Shown here: piece by piece, positions 41,870-52,737 of the stretch
How the letters are laid out: every line of letters starts with the position of its first letter
Position numbering within the stretch: position 1 is the first letter of the stretch
Source of the DNA: Thermocrispum municipale DSM 44069
GTDB lineage: Bacteria; Actinomycetota; Actinomycetes; Mycobacteriales; Pseudonocardiaceae
Direction of reading: 5' to 3'
Assembly: GCF_000427825.1 (NCBI RefSeq)
Contig: NZ_ATYT01000005.1
Span: forward strand, 62,001-126,000
Length of the DNA: 64,000 nt
Position numbers and translations under genes: made by a program
The notes under the pieces: model-generated
Told to the model about the DNA's origin: nothing
The model's input: only the letters and a program-made list of their open reading frames with translations
The model's database searches: none

Positions 41870-43435
41870 TTACTTCCACGAGGGCAGCCACAGCTCGGCT
41901 TGCCAGTGCGCATTCGTGATCGAGTCCCCATTGAGAATCGGCCAAAGCCAGACGAAGTTCGCAACCACCAGACCGACGTACAACGACACCGCCAGCAACC
42001 CGGTTCCCCGGCGTTCCAGACCCGCCTGCGCACTGCCCAGAACCTGGCCGAGGACCAGGGTCAACGCCAGGATCAGAAACGGTGCCATCGGCGTGGCGTA
42101 GAAAAAGTACATCTGCCGGTCGACGTCGCGGAACCAGGGCAGGAATCCGGCGAAGTAGCCGGTCAGCACCATCGCGTAGCGCCAGTCGAGCCGGAAGATC
42201 GACCGCCACAGACCCCACAGCAGTACCGGCACGGACAGCCACCACATCGCGGGCGTACCGATCAACATCGTCGCCCGCACGCACACGTCGCGCCCGCAGC
42301 CTGCGGCCTCGGCGCCGTCGCCCCAGTAATAGAGCATCGGCCGCAGGCCCATCGGCCATGTCCACGGCTTCGACTCCCACGGGTGCGGATCACCCTTCGG
42401 GGTGTGCAGCCCGGCGTGGAAATCCAACACGTTGACGTGGTACGCGAGGAAGGACCGCAACGTGTCGGGCAGGAAGGCGAGCAAGCCGCTCTGTTCCTGC
42501 GCGATCTCCACATAGTTGCGGTCGGTTGCGGTCTCGCTGGCGAACCAGGCCCACCAGGTGGCGAGGTAGACCGCGACGGCCAGCACGCCGAGCGTCAGCA
42601 CGGCAGGCAGCAGGTCGCGCCGGAGTACCCCGCGCAGCGGACGCTCGACCCCAGCGGTCCGCCGCGCGCTGAAGTCCATGGCCACCGTGAGCAGCCCGAA
42701 CGCCACCACGAAGTACATGCCGGACCACTTGACGCCGCAGGCCAGGCCGAGCAGCACGCCGACACCGACCCGCCACCAGCGGTAGCCGAGACGTGGGCCG
42801 TACGGGTCGTCGATCCAACCGCGGGTTACCGCTTCGGCCAGGCGTTCGCGGACCTGTTCGCGGTCCATCACCACACAGCCGAAGGCCGCCACCACGAACA
42901 CGGTGAGGAAGATGTCCAGCATCCCCATCCGGGACTGGACGTGCAGCACGCCGTCGGCGATCACCAGGACGCCCGCGATGGCGCCCAGCAGCGTCGACCT
43001 GGTCAGCCGCCGCGCGATGCGGACGACCAGCAGCACCAGCACGATGCCGAAGATCGCGGCGCTGAACCGCCAGCCCCAGCCGTTGTAGCCGAACAGCCAC
43101 TCGCCGATGGCGATCAGTTGCTTGCCCAGCGGCGGATGGACGACGAGCTCGTAGCCGTAGTTGTCCTCGTAACCGCCGTTGCGCAGCATCTGCCACGCCT
43201 GCGGCACGTAGTGCTTCTCGTCGAAGACCGGGGTGCCGTGGTCGGTCGGCCAGCCCAGGTTCCACAGCCGCACGATGGCGGCCAGCGCGGTGACGACTCC
43301 GGTGACGATCCACGACCGTGCGCGGTCCGACGGGAGCGGGCGCCCACGCAGCGCCAGCACGGCGTCGGAAGGTGGACGGCCACCGCCGAAGCCGCGGGGG
43401 CTCGATCGAAGGTCGTCCGGCAGAACCGCGGTCAC
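41870..43435 (-). CDS. Protein O-mannosyltransferase (Pmt, GT39)
   Basis: The approximately 521-residue polytopic enzyme has the GT39 signature just after the first span: FDEKHYVPQAWQ (Asp-Glu) and VVHPPLGKQLIAIGEWLFG, then about ten more spans. It moves mannose from polyprenyl-phosphate-mannose to Ser/Thr of exported proteins. The start is uncertain: GTG 43435 fits family length, but the frame is open much further. It is divergent from rsmI, as in many actinobacteria. Confidence 0.88.
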   Translation of the reverse strand: MTAVLPDDLRSSPRGFGGGRPPSDAVLALRGRPLPSDRARSWIVTGVVTALAAIVRLWNLGWPTDHGTPVFDEKHYVPQAWQMLRNGGYEDNYGYELVVHPPLGKQLIAIGEWLFGYNGWGWRFSAAIFGIVLVLLVVRIARRLTRSTLLGAIAGVLVIADGVLHVQSRMGMLDIFLTVFVVAAFGCVVMDREQVRERLAEAVTRGWIDDPYGPRLGYRWWRVGVGVLLGLACGVKWSGMYFVVAFGLLTVAMDFSARRTAGVERPLRGVLRRDLLPAVLTLGVLAVAVYLATWWAWFASETATDRNYVEIAQEQSGLLAFLPDTLRSFLAYHVNVLDFHAGLHTPKGDPHPWESKPWTWPMGLRPMLYYWGDGAEAAGCGRDVCVRATMLIGTPAMWWLSVPVLLWGLWRSIFRLDWRYAMVLTGYFAGFLPWFRDVDRQMYFFYATPMAPFLILALTLVLGQVLGSAQAGLERRGTGLLAVSLYVGLVVANFVWLWPILNGDSITNAHWQAELWLPSWK

Positions 43436-43518
43436 GGGAGCCCATGGTAGGTCCAGCCGGGTGAGGCCGGTGTGGCTTGCCGGGCCGATACCCGGCGATA
43501 TCCGCATAAGATCGCCGG

Positions 43519-44361
43519 GTGACCGGAATGCTGGTACTCGCCGCCACCCCGCTGGGAGACAGTCGAGACGCCTCGCCGCGCCTACGGGAGGCGCTGGTGA
43601 CCGCGGACGTGATCGCCGCCGAGGACACTCGCCGCACACGTGCGTTGGCCGCAGCGCTGGGTGTGCGCCCCGAGGGACACATCGTCAGCTTCTACGACGC
43701 CGTCGAGCTGGACAAGGTCCCCATGCTGATGGGCGCGATCTGGGAAGGCGAAACGGTGCTGCTGGTGACCGACGCGGGCATGCCGAGCGTCTCCGACCCA
43801 GGGTTCTCGCTGGTCAACGCTTGTCTGGACGCCGGCCTCCCGGTGACGTGCTTGCCGGGGCCGTCCGCCGTCACCACGGCGCTCGCGCTCTCCGGGCTGC
43901 CCGCCGACCGGTTCTGCTTCGAGGGCTTCGTGCCGCGCAAGGACGGCGCGCGCCGTGCCTTCTTCCGCGAGCTGGCCTACGAGCGCCGGACGACGGTGTT
44001 CTTCGAGTCCCCGCATCGGCTGGCTCGCACGTTGGCCGATGCCGCGGAGGTGCTGGGTGAAGACCGGGTCGCTGCGGTGTGCCGGGAGCTGACCAAACGG
44101 TACGAGGAGGTTCGCCGGGCGCCGCTCGGTGACCTGGCGGACTGGGCCGCCGGGGGCGTCAAGGGCGAGATCACCGTGGTGCTGGCGCCTGCCGAAAAAC
44201 CACCGCCGCCCGACGTCGAGGAGCTCGTGCCCTACGTCGAAGCCGAGGCCATGGGTGGCGAGCGGCTGAAGGACGTCGCGACTTCGGTGGCGCAGCGCGC
44301 CGGGGTGTCCGCCCGCGACCTGTACAACGCCGTGCTGGCCGCCAAGGAGCGACGCGGCTAG
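43519..44361 (+). CDS. rsmI: 16S rRNA (cytidine1402-2'-O)-methyltransferase
   Basis: The 280-residue SAM enzyme of the tetrapyrrole-methylase fold has LVLAATPLGDSRDASPRLREAL, AEDTRRTRAL, TVLLVTDAGMPSVSDPG, PGPSAVTTALALSGLP and the C-terminal GVSARDLYNAVLAAKERRG. In most homologues the N-terminal Pro-Ile-Gly reads TPIGN; here it is TPLGD. GTG 43519 is the start. The last four bases (CTAG) are shared with the stop codon of the convergent MFS gene. Confidence 0.93.
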   Translation: MTGMLVLAATPLGDSRDASPRLREALVTADVIAAEDTRRTRALAAALGVRPEGHIVSFYDAVELDKVPMLMGAIWEGETVLLVTDAGMPSVSDPGFSLVNACLDAGLPVTCLPGPSAVTTALALSGLPADRFCFEGFVPRKDGARRAFFRELAYERRTTVFFESPHRLARTLADAAEVLGEDRVAAVCRELTKRYEEVRRAPLGDLADWAAGGVKGEITVVLAPAEKPPPPDVEELVPYVEAEAMGGERLKDVATSVAQRAGVSARDLYNAVLAAKERRG

Positions 44362-45623
44362 CGAGCCTCCCGCGCGTCGAGCTCGCACGCCTGCTCGGGT
44401 GTCGGGTGGTGCGGTTCGTCCGGCGTTCGCGGCAACGTCTCCGGCGCGGGCAGCCACACGGCGGCGGCCAGCAGCGTCAACGCCCCGGTAACCCCGAAAG
44501 CCAGGGCGAACGAGCTGCCTTCGGCGATCAGCCCGGCCACGTACGGGCCGACGATCGCGCCGACGTCGGCGGCCATCTGGAACGCCGCCAGGACGGGCCC
44601 GCCGCGTCCCTTGGCGCCCACGACGTCGGCCACCGCCGCCTGGTTCGGTGGGGTGAGTGCGCCCGTTCCGATGCCGGCCACCGCGCTGGCCAGCAGCATC
44701 TCCACCACCGACCCACTCAGGCCCAGCCAGACCACACCGCCGCTGGTGATCACCAGCCCGACGAGGATGAGCGGCTTGCGGCCGATCCGGTCGGCCAGCC
44801 TGCCGACCGGGAGCAACGCGACCACGTTCACCGCCGCGTAGACGCCGAACGCGATGCCGGACAGCGACTCGCTCTCGTGCAGCTGTTGGACGATGAACAA
44901 CGGCAGCAATGCGACCCGCACCCCGAAGACGAACCAGCCGAACGCGAAGTTCGCCAGCAGGGAAGCGCGGTAGGCGTGGTTCCGCAGCGCCTGGCCGAGC
45001 GTCACGCCAGGCGCGGTGTCGGCGTCCACCCGTCCGATCAGCGTCGAGTTGCGCAGCAGCAACCAGACCAGGAAGCTCGCCACGAGCAGCAGCGCGGCGT
45101 AGATCAGGAACGGCGCCCGCAGCGAGATCACCATCAGGCCGCTGCCGCCGAGCGGGCCGATCACGTTGCCGGTCAGAAAGCCCGCGCCGAACAGCCCGGA
45201 GGCCCGGCCACGCAGCGGTGGCGGGGTCAGGTGGATCAACAGCGCCACCGCGGAGACGGTGAACATGGTCGACCCGATGCCGCCCAGGCCACGGAAGACG
45301 ACCAGCTGAGTGTAGGTCTGCGCGAACCCGGCGGCACCGGTGGAGACGGCCACGATGATCAGGCCGGTCATGTACACCTTGCGCTCGCCGAGCTTGGTGA
45401 TGAGCGGGCCGGTGGCGGGGGCGAACAGCAGCCGGGCTCCGGCGAACGCGCTGACCACCAGCGATGCGGCGGAGATGCCGACGTCGAAGCTCTTGGCGAA
45501 AACCGGGATGGCGGGTGCGACCAGTCCGAAGCCCGCCGCGATGAGCACGTTCGCAGAGACCAGAACCCACACTTCCCGCGGCAGTGCCCGGTAACCGATC
45601 TGCGCTTGTGGTGTGCTCGCCAC
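44358..45623 (-). CDS. MFS transporter (drug-efflux type)
   Basis: The 421-residue protein has about 12 membrane spans. The MFS motif A-like loops GPLITKLGERKVYMTGLI and GRLADRIGRKPLILVGL link TM2-3 and TM8-9. The motif C-like GFLTGNVIGPLGG favours a proton antiporter for drug-like compounds. GTG 45623 follows AAGGAGGGTCA closely, so it replaces the longer frame start. The substrate is unknown. Confidence 0.88.
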   Translation of the reverse strand: MASTPQAQIGYRALPREVWVLVSANVLIAAGFGLVAPAIPVFAKSFDVGISAASLVVSAFAGARLLFAPATGPLITKLGERKVYMTGLIIVAVSTGAAGFAQTYTQLVVFRGLGGIGSTMFTVSAVALLIHLTPPPLRGRASGLFGAGFLTGNVIGPLGGSGLMVISLRAPFLIYAALLLVASFLVWLLLRNSTLIGRVDADTAPGVTLGQALRNHAYRASLLANFAFGWFVFGVRVALLPLFIVQQLHESESLSGIAFGVYAAVNVVALLPVGRLADRIGRKPLILVGLVITSGGVVWLGLSGSVVEMLLASAVAGIGTGALTPPNQAAVADVVGAKGRGGPVLAAFQMAADVGAIVGPYVAGLIAEGSSFALAFGVTGALTLLAAAVWLPAPETLPRTPDEPHHPTPEQACELDAREAR

Positions 45624-45645
45624 TGACCCTCCTTGGTTAGCCACG

Positions 45646-46959
45646 CTAACCGAGCCCAACATCGCGAGCGCACCCGGCATTCCCGGCGCCGCGGGCCAAC
45701 ACGGACTCCAGCGGTGCCGCCTTGTGCAGACACTCCTGCCACTCGAGCGCCGGATCCGACGATGCCGTGATGCCCCCACCGACCCCGAGCTCGATCAGTC
45801 CGTCCCGCAGCTCCAGCGTGCGGATGGCGACGTTGAGCTCGAGCCCGGCGACCGGGGAGACCATCCCGATGGCGCCGCAGTACACCCCACGAGGGACGGC
45901 TTCGAGCTGGGAGATCAACTCCAGCGCGCGGATCTTCGGCGCGCCGGTGACCGACCCGGGCGGGAAGGCCGCACGCAACAGGTCGGCGTCGGTGCGCTCG
46001 CGGGCCAGTGTGGCGCGCACGGTCGACTCGAGGTGCCATACGCCCGGAGCGGGACGCACACGCAGCAGCTCGGGCACGGTGACCGAACCGACGACGCTGA
46101 CCCTGCCCAGATCGTTGCGCACCAGATCGGTGATCATCACGTTCTCCGCCACGTCCTTGACCGACTCGCGCAGCCGTCGCGCGTTGTCGTCGTCCGCGGG
46201 CCCGCGGCGCGGGAGCGTGCCTTTGATCGGCGTGGAATGCACCGTGCGGCCGTGCCGTGACAGGAACAGTTCCGGCGACAGCGAGACGACCGCGCCCCAC
46301 TCGCCGGACAGCAGTGCCGCGCGGCGGGGCCGGAGCGCGGACACGCCCGCGCCGAACAGCTCCGCGGGCCGCCCGTCGAACGTCCCGGTGAAGCGCGTGC
46401 AGATGTTGGCCTGGTACAGCTCACCGGCCGCGATGGCTTCCAGGGTCGCCCGCACCGCTTTGGCGTGCGTGGCTTCGTCCGGCCGGTGCAGCACGGTCGG
46501 CGTCCAACCGGCAGGTGGTGGGACAGGCTCGGCCAGCACGGCCTCGAGTTCGGCGGCGCGCTCGGCGGGCTCGTCGACCCCGAGCGACTCGAACCACCAG
46601 CACCCGTCGGTGTCGAGCCGCAGGACGTGATCGGCCCAGCCCCATACCGCCGACGGCAGCATGCCGCGCGCGCCTGCTGCAGCGGCCAGGTCGTAGCCGA
46701 GGTAGCCGAACCAGCCGCCGCCGACCGCTCCGTCACCCGCGGCGTGCACGGGTCGAGCACGCGTCGGGATCTGGTAGGCCTCCTCCGCGCCGGCGGGCCG
46801 CAGCCGTACCGACGGGGCCACCACCGCGCGCGAGCCGAACCAGTCACCGACAAGCGCCGCGGGAGGAGGCAGATCACGGCGGCGAGCCCGCTCGTCGAGC
46901 ACGGCCACGACCGCCTCCACCGGTGCGGAGACGTCCAGCCGAATGCGGTCCACCCTCAC
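45646..46959 (-). CDS. pabB: Aminodeoxychorismate synthase component I (PabB)
   Basis: The approximately 437-residue chorismate-binding enzyme has GWFGYLGYDL, HAKAVRATLEAIAAGELYQANI, the catalytic core STPIKGTLPR, ENVMITDLVRNDLGRV, PPGSVTGAPKIRALELI and GVYCGAIGMVS. The PIKGT form distinguishes PabB from anthranilate synthase (PIAGT). It makes 4-amino-4-deoxychorismate for folate together with a glutaminase encoded elsewhere. GTG 46959 gives the best length. The frame stays open to 47085, leaving some doubt about the start. It is divergent from metG. Confidence 0.85.
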   Translation of the reverse strand: MRVDRIRLDVSAPVEAVVAVLDERARRRDLPPPAALVGDWFGSRAVVAPSVRLRPAGAEEAYQIPTRARPVHAAGDGAVGGGWFGYLGYDLAAAAGARGMLPSAVWGWADHVLRLDTDGCWWFESLGVDEPAERAAELEAVLAEPVPPPAGWTPTVLHRPDEATHAKAVRATLEAIAAGELYQANICTRFTGTFDGRPAELFGAGVSALRPRRAALLSGEWGAVVSLSPELFLSRHGRTVHSTPIKGTLPRRGPADDDNARRLRESVKDVAENVMITDLVRNDLGRVSVVGSVTVPELLRVRPAPGVWHLESTVRATLARERTDADLLRAAFPPGSVTGAPKIRALELISQLEAVPRGVYCGAIGMVSPVAGLELNVAIRTLELRDGLIELGVGGGITASSDPALEWQECLHKAAPLESVLARGAGNAGCARDVGLG

Positions 46960-47099
46960 CGGCCCATAGTGCAGCCCGCCGCGCCGCCAGAGAAGTCCGA
47001 AGTGTGCCGCCTTGCCCGATCGGCCGGCCGGTGCGCGGCCGCCGTACCAGCGTGCTGACCACTGCAAAAGGCGATCGGCGGGCACCGTAGGCTAAAAAC

Positions 47100-48890
47100 A
47101 TGAGCACCCCGATCCTGACCGCGGTGGCCTGGCCCTACGCCAACGGTCCCCGCCACATTGGCCATGTTTCCGGTATCGGCGTCCCGTCCGACGTGTTCGC
47201 GCGATACCAGCGAATGGCGGGCAATCGGGTGCTGATGGTCTCCGGCTCCGACGAGCACGGCACGCCGATCCTGGTGCAGGCGGAGAAGGAAGGCCTCACG
47301 CCGGAACAGACCGCGGACAAGTACCACCGCGTCATCGTCGACGACCTGCAGGGCCTCGGCGTCACCTACGACCTGTACACCAGGACCACGACCGGCAACC
47401 ACGCGCACGTGGTGCAGGAACTGTTCCTGGCCATGTACCGCAACGGTTACGTCATCCCGAAGACCACGCGCGGCGCGATCAGCCCGTCCACCGGACGCAC
47501 GCTGCCCGACCGCTACGTCGAAGGCACCTGCCCGATCTGCGGCTACGACGGCGCGCGCGGTGACCAGTGCGACAACTGCGGCAACCAGCTGGACGCCGCC
47601 GAGCTGATCAACCCGAAAAGCCGGATCAACGGCGAGACGCCGAAGTTCATCGAGACCGAGCACTTGTTCCTCGACCTGCCCGCGTTCACCGAGACGCTGG
47701 GCAAGTGGCTGGCGTCGAAGACCGACTGGCGGCCCAACGTCGTCAACTTCACCCGCAACCTGATCGACGACATGCGGCCACGGCCGATCACCCGTGACCT
47801 GGACTGGGGTGTGCGGATTCCGCTGGACGGCTGGCGCGACGAACCGCTCAAGCGCTTCTACGTGTGGTTCGACGCGGTGATCGGCTACTTCTCCGCGTCG
47901 GTGGAGTGGGCGCGCCGCAGCGGCGATCCGGACGCCTGGCAGGCGTGGTGGAACGACCCGGCGGCGCAGTGTGTGTACTTCATGGGCAAGGACAACATCA
48001 CGTTCCACGCCCAGATCTGGCCCGCGCTGCTGCTCGGCCACAACGGCCGGGGCGACAAGGGCGGCACGCCCGGCCCGTACGGCGAACTGAACCTGCCGAC
48101 CGAGATCGCCTCGTCGGAGTACTTGACGATGAGCGGCTCGAAGTTCTCCACGTCCCGCGGCACGGTCATCTACCTGCACGAGTTCCTCGCCGAGTTCGGG
48201 CCGGACACGCTGCGGTACTTCATCTCCGCGGCCGGGCCGGAGACCCAGGACGTGGACTTCACGTGGGAGGAGTTCGTCCGCCGGGTCAACTTCGAGCTGG
48301 CCAACGAGTGGGGCAACCTGGTCAACCGGGCGCTGTCCATGGCGCACAAGAACGTCGGCGCCATCCCGCGGCCGAGCACGCCGACCGAGGCCGACGAGCA
48401 GCTCAAGGCGCAGGCTCGCGCGGCCTACGAGACGGTCGGCAAGGAGCTGGCCCGCTCGCGGTTCCGGGCGGGTATCTCCGAGGCCATGCGCGTGGTGTCC
48501 GCGGCGAACAAGTACCTGTCCGACCAGCAGCCGTGGAAGCTGAAGGACGACCCGGAGCGCCGGGACACGGTGCTGCACACGGCGCTGCAGGTGGTGCAGG
48601 ACGCCAATACCCTGCTGACCCCGTTCCTGCCGCATGCGGCGCAGAAGGTGCACGAGGCGCTCGGCGGCACCGGGGTGTGGGCGGCCCAGCCCGAGGTGTC
48701 CGAGGTGGAGGATCTCGATCTGCCCGGCAAGCGGCACGCCATCATCAGCGGTGACTACGCGGCCGAGCAGGCGCGCTGGGAGTCGACGCCGATCGAGGTC
48801 GGCCGCCCGTTGGAGAAGCCGAAGCCGCTGTTCGCCAAGCTCGACCCGAAGCTCGCCGAGACCGGCCCGGACTTCGCGCCGATCAAGTGA
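47100..48890 (+). CDS. metG: Methionyl-tRNA synthetase
   Basis: The 596-residue class I enzyme has [16 protein letters not shown] (HIGH), a zinc-knuckle insert with four Cys ([17 protein letters not shown]), [11 protein letters not shown], the KMSKS-equivalent [10 protein letters not shown], and an anticodon-binding helical bundle with WKLKDD. No C-terminal dimerisation (OB-fold) domain is present. Its stop overlaps the tatD start (GTGA), starting the metG-tatD-rpfB-ksgA-ispE stretch. Confidence 0.97.
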   Translation: MSTPILTAVAWPYANGPRHIGHVSGIGVPSDVFARYQRMAGNRVLMVSGSDEHGTPILVQAEKEGLTPEQTADKYHRVIVDDLQGLGVTYDLYTRTTTGNHAHVVQELFLAMYRNGYVIPKTTRGAISPSTGRTLPDRYVEGTCPICGYDGARGDQCDNCGNQLDAAELINPKSRINGETPKFIETEHLFLDLPAFTETLGKWLASKTDWRPNVVNFTRNLIDDMRPRPITRDLDWGVRIPLDGWRDEPLKRFYVWFDAVIGYFSASVEWARRSGDPDAWQAWWNDPAAQCVYFMGKDNITFHAQIWPALLLGHNGRGDKGGTPGPYGELNLPTEIASSEYLTMSGSKFSTSRGTVIYLHEFLAEFGPDTLRYFISAAGPETQDVDFTWEEFVRRVNFELANEWGNLVNRALSMAHKNVGAIPRPSTPTEADEQLKAQARAAYETVGKELARSRFRAGISEAMRVVSAANKYLSDQQPWKLKDDPERRDTVLHTALQVVQDANTLLTPFLPHAAQKVHEALGGTGVWAAQPEVSEVEDLDLPGKRHAIISGDYAAEQARWESTPIEVGRPLEKPKPLFAKLDPKLAETGPDFAPIK

Positions 48891-49717
48891 GTCGCACCGA
48901 ACGCCCGCCGCTTCCGGAACGGCTGCCCGTCAACGCGGTCGACGCGCACACGCATCTGGACGCGTGCGGGCTGACCACGCCTGCCCAGGTTGCCGAAGCG
49001 TTGGACCGTGCCGGCTCGGTCGGCGTCACCCGCGCTGTGACGGTCGCTGACGACCTGACGGCTGCGCGGTGGGCCGCTGAGGCGGCGACGTGGGACGAGC
49101 GGCTGTACGCGGCTGTGGCGATCCATCCGACGCGTACCGCGACGTTCGGGGAGAAGGAACAGGCGGAGATCGAGCGCCTGGCGGCCCGGCCGCGCGTGGT
49201 CGCGATCGGCGAGACCGGCCTGGACTACTACTGGGACTACTCGCCGCCGCAGGCCCAACAGGAGGCGTTCCGCTGGCACATCGACCTGGCGAAGCGCCTC
49301 GGCAAGCCGCTGATGATCCACGACCGCGACGCGCACGACGACGTGCTGCGCATCCTCGATGAAGAAGGACCGCCGGAGACGGTGATCTTTCACTGCTTCT
49401 CGGGGGACGCGGGCGTCGCGCGCCGCTGCCTGGACGCCGGGTACGTGCTGTCGTTCGCCGGGCCGGTCACGTTCCGGAACGCCAGACCGCTGCGGGAAGC
49501 GGCCAAGCTCGTCCCGCTCGGCCAGTTCACGGTGGAGACGGATGCGCCATTTCTCACACCGCATCCGTTCCGGGGAAGGCCGAACGAGCCGTACTGCGTC
49601 GCCTATACCGTTCGCGATCTTGCTGACCTGCGCGAAGAGAGCGTCGAGGAGCTGGCCGAAGCAACCACCGCCGCGGCGGAACGGGTCTTTCGATTCCGTT
49701 CCGTGACCTCGAGCTGA
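48887..49717 (+). CDS. tatD: TatD-family metal-dependent DNase
   Basis: The 276-residue TIM-barrel hydrolase has the metal site [52 protein letters not shown] and [20 protein letters not shown]. TatD proteins are Mg-dependent 3'-5' exonucleases or D-amino-acyl-tRNA-deacylase-like enzymes. GTG 48887 overlaps the metG stop, so it is translationally coupled. Confidence 0.95.
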   Translation: MSRTERPPLPERLPVNAVDAHTHLDACGLTTPAQVAEALDRAGSVGVTRAVTVADDLTAARWAAEAATWDERLYAAVAIHPTRTATFGEKEQAEIERLAARPRVVAIGETGLDYYWDYSPPQAQQEAFRWHIDLAKRLGKPLMIHDRDAHDDVLRILDEEGPPETVIFHCFSGDAGVARRCLDAGYVLSFAGPVTFRNARPLREAAKLVPLGQFTVETDAPFLTPHPFRGRPNEPYCVAYTVRDLADLREESVEELAEATTAAAERVFRFRSVTSS

Positions 49718-49792
49718 ACTCTGCGTAATGCCTGATCGGGCGGATTGCTCCACTTGGGTGGGTGAGATACGTCCGATTACTCCGGGAGGTGT

Positions 49793-49821
49793 TTGCACAA
49801 GCCCGCGGTGTCCGTTATTGT
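49793..49821 (+). promoter_or_regulatory. Probable housekeeping-type promoter of rpfB
   Basis: TTGCAC (49793-49798), a 17-base spacer and TATTGT (49816-49821) resemble a sigma-70-type promoter. This would leave a 5' leader of about 115 bases before the rpfB start, long enough for regulation. I could not match that leader to the c-di-AMP riboswitch known upstream of other rpf genes. Confidence 0.5.
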
Positions 49822-49875
49822 CCCGTGACCGTACGACCTCAGGAGGACGCTGAGTAGCGGACTCCACCGGTGTGA

Positions 49876-51450
<1,575 letters not shown>

Positions 51451-51492
51451 GTCGCCACGCACGGTTCGAGCGCCGGTGATTAGGCTGCGCCG

Positions 51493-52335
51493 GTGACCGT
51501 TGCACTCCTGGGACCTGCGGACATCCGCAGGCTGGCCGACGAGCTCGGGGTCCGGCCGACCAAGAAGCTCGGTCAGAACTTCGTGCACGACCCCAACACG
51601 GTGCGCCGCATCGTGCAGCTGTCCGGGGTCGGCGGCGACGACGTGGTGCTGGAAGTCGGGCCGGGGCTCGGCTCGCTGACGCTCGGTCTGCTCGCCACGG
51701 GCGCGTCGGTGCACGCGGTGGAGGTCGATCCGCTGCTGGCCGGTCGCCTGCCCGAGACGGTGGCCGAGCGCGGGGGCGATCTGGGGCGCCTGCACGTGCT
51801 GGCGGCCGACGCGTTGCGCTTGTCCGCACGCGATCTGACCGAGGCGCCGAACGCGTTGGTGGCGAATCTGCCCTACAACGTGGCGGTCCCGGTGGTGCTG
51901 CATCTGCTCGCCGAGTTGCCGTCACTGCGCACGGCGCTGGTGATGGTGCAGACCGAGGTGGCCGATCGCATGGCGGCAGGCCCCGGCAGCCGCAGCTACG
52001 GTGTCCCGAGCGTGAAGCTCGCGTGGTACGGAAGGGCAAGAAAGGTCGCTGCCGTGCCGCGCGCGGTGTTCTGGCCGGTGCCCAACGTCGACTCCGCCCT
52101 GGTCGCCTTCGAGCGCGGCGAGTCGCCCGCCGACGTCCCCGTCCAGGACGTGTTCGCAGTGGTCGACGCCGCTTTCGCGCAGCGGCGCAAGACGCTACGG
52201 GCCGCGCTGGCCACGTGGGCGGGCTCCGCGCCACGCGCCGAAGAACTGCTCCGCGCCGCCGGGATCGACCCGGCTACCCGGGGCGAGCAGCTCACCGTTT
52301 CGGACTTCACCCGGCTGGCGGCTGCGCGCCGGTAA
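51493..52335 (+). CDS. ksgA: 16S rRNA (A1518/A1519-N6)-dimethyltransferase
   Basis: The 280-residue rRNA methylase has [15 protein letters not shown], the SAM motif [16 protein letters not shown], the catalytic [10 protein letters not shown] and [15 protein letters not shown]. It methylates two adjacent adenines during late 30S assembly. GTG 51493 follows rpfB by 42 bases. Its loss often gives kasugamycin resistance. Confidence 0.96.
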   Translation: MTVALLGPADIRRLADELGVRPTKKLGQNFVHDPNTVRRIVQLSGVGGDDVVLEVGPGLGSLTLGLLATGASVHAVEVDPLLAGRLPETVAERGGDLGRLHVLAADALRLSARDLTEAPNALVANLPYNVAVPVVLHLLAELPSLRTALVMVQTEVADRMAAGPGSRSYGVPSVKLAWYGRARKVAAVPRAVFWPVPNVDSALVAFERGESPADVPVQDVFAVVDAAFAQRRKTLRAALATWAGSAPRAEELLRAAGIDPATRGEQLTVSDFTRLAAARR

Positions 52336-52414
52336 CCGCTCGACGCAGCGTCAAGATCACCTCGGGCGCGCGCGGCGATCCGTGTGATGTGGAACAAGAA
52401 CGACCGGCCCGGTG

Positions 52415-52444
52415 TTGCCAGGAATGAGCAACATCGGCTGTAAT
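52415..52444 (+). promoter_or_regulatory. Probable promoter of the riboswitch-metN unit
   Basis: TTGCCA (52415-52420), an 18-base spacer and TGTAAT (52439-52444) precede the start of the SAM aptamer by about 10 bases, where transcription would be expected to begin. The unit is thus independent of ksgA. Confidence 0.5.
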
Positions 52445-52453
52445 GCTGGGGTA

Positions 52454-52542
52454 TCCATCCCGAGCGGCCGAGAGACCTGGCTCTATGACGTCGCAGCAAC
52501 CACCCGCCTCGGCGGGCAGGTGCTTCCGCCAGGACCGATGGA
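52454..52542 (+). ncRNA. SAM riboswitch (SAM-I/SAM-IV clan)
   Basis: The conserved core is readable: GAGAGA (52470-52475), TGGCTCTATGACG, GCAACC (52496-52501), a short CCGCC/GGCGG stem, and GGTGCTTCC (from 52519). P1 is TCCATC (52454-52459) with GATGGA (52537-52542). The 3' strand of P1 overlaps the Shine-Dalgarno GGAGG (52540-52544) of the following leader peptide. Binding of SAM, which stabilises P1, should therefore hide that ribosome site. S-box riboswitches usually control methionine and cysteine genes. A MetN-type ATPase follows. Confidence 0.85.
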
Positions 52543-52553
52543 GGAATTCTGAC

Positions 52554-52631
52554 ATGTATCGGTCTCGAATGTTGACGAAGCGTCGCGTCGTCGATCAGTG
52601 CAAGCGCACCGTCTGCGCTTGTTGCCGCTGA
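52554..52631 (+). CDS. Cysteine-rich leader peptide (25 residues)
   Basis: The ORF MYRSRMLTKRRVVDQCKRTV ends CACCR, with Cys at 16, 21, 23 and 24. It has a strong Shine-Dalgarno, GGAGG, nine bases upstream. The LTKRRxVDxC pattern matches the actinobacterial leader-peptide type (RRHVDLCR...) placed before sulfur-metabolism genes, where ribosome stalling at Cys codons senses cysteine. An exact 8-bp hairpin (CAAGCGCA/TGCGCTTG, 52601-52608 with 52614-52621) lies over these codons. The protein itself is probably not functional. Confidence 0.75.
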   Translation: MYRSRMLTKRRVVDQCKRTVCACCR

Positions 52632-52737
52632 CGGCCCATCTCGCCCGCTAAGTCCTTTTCTTCCTTTTCTTTGCAATCCACTCCGCATGCGCTGGGGAAG
52701 CGGTGTGCGTTGGGTTGCGCGGCTTCAGGAGACCGAC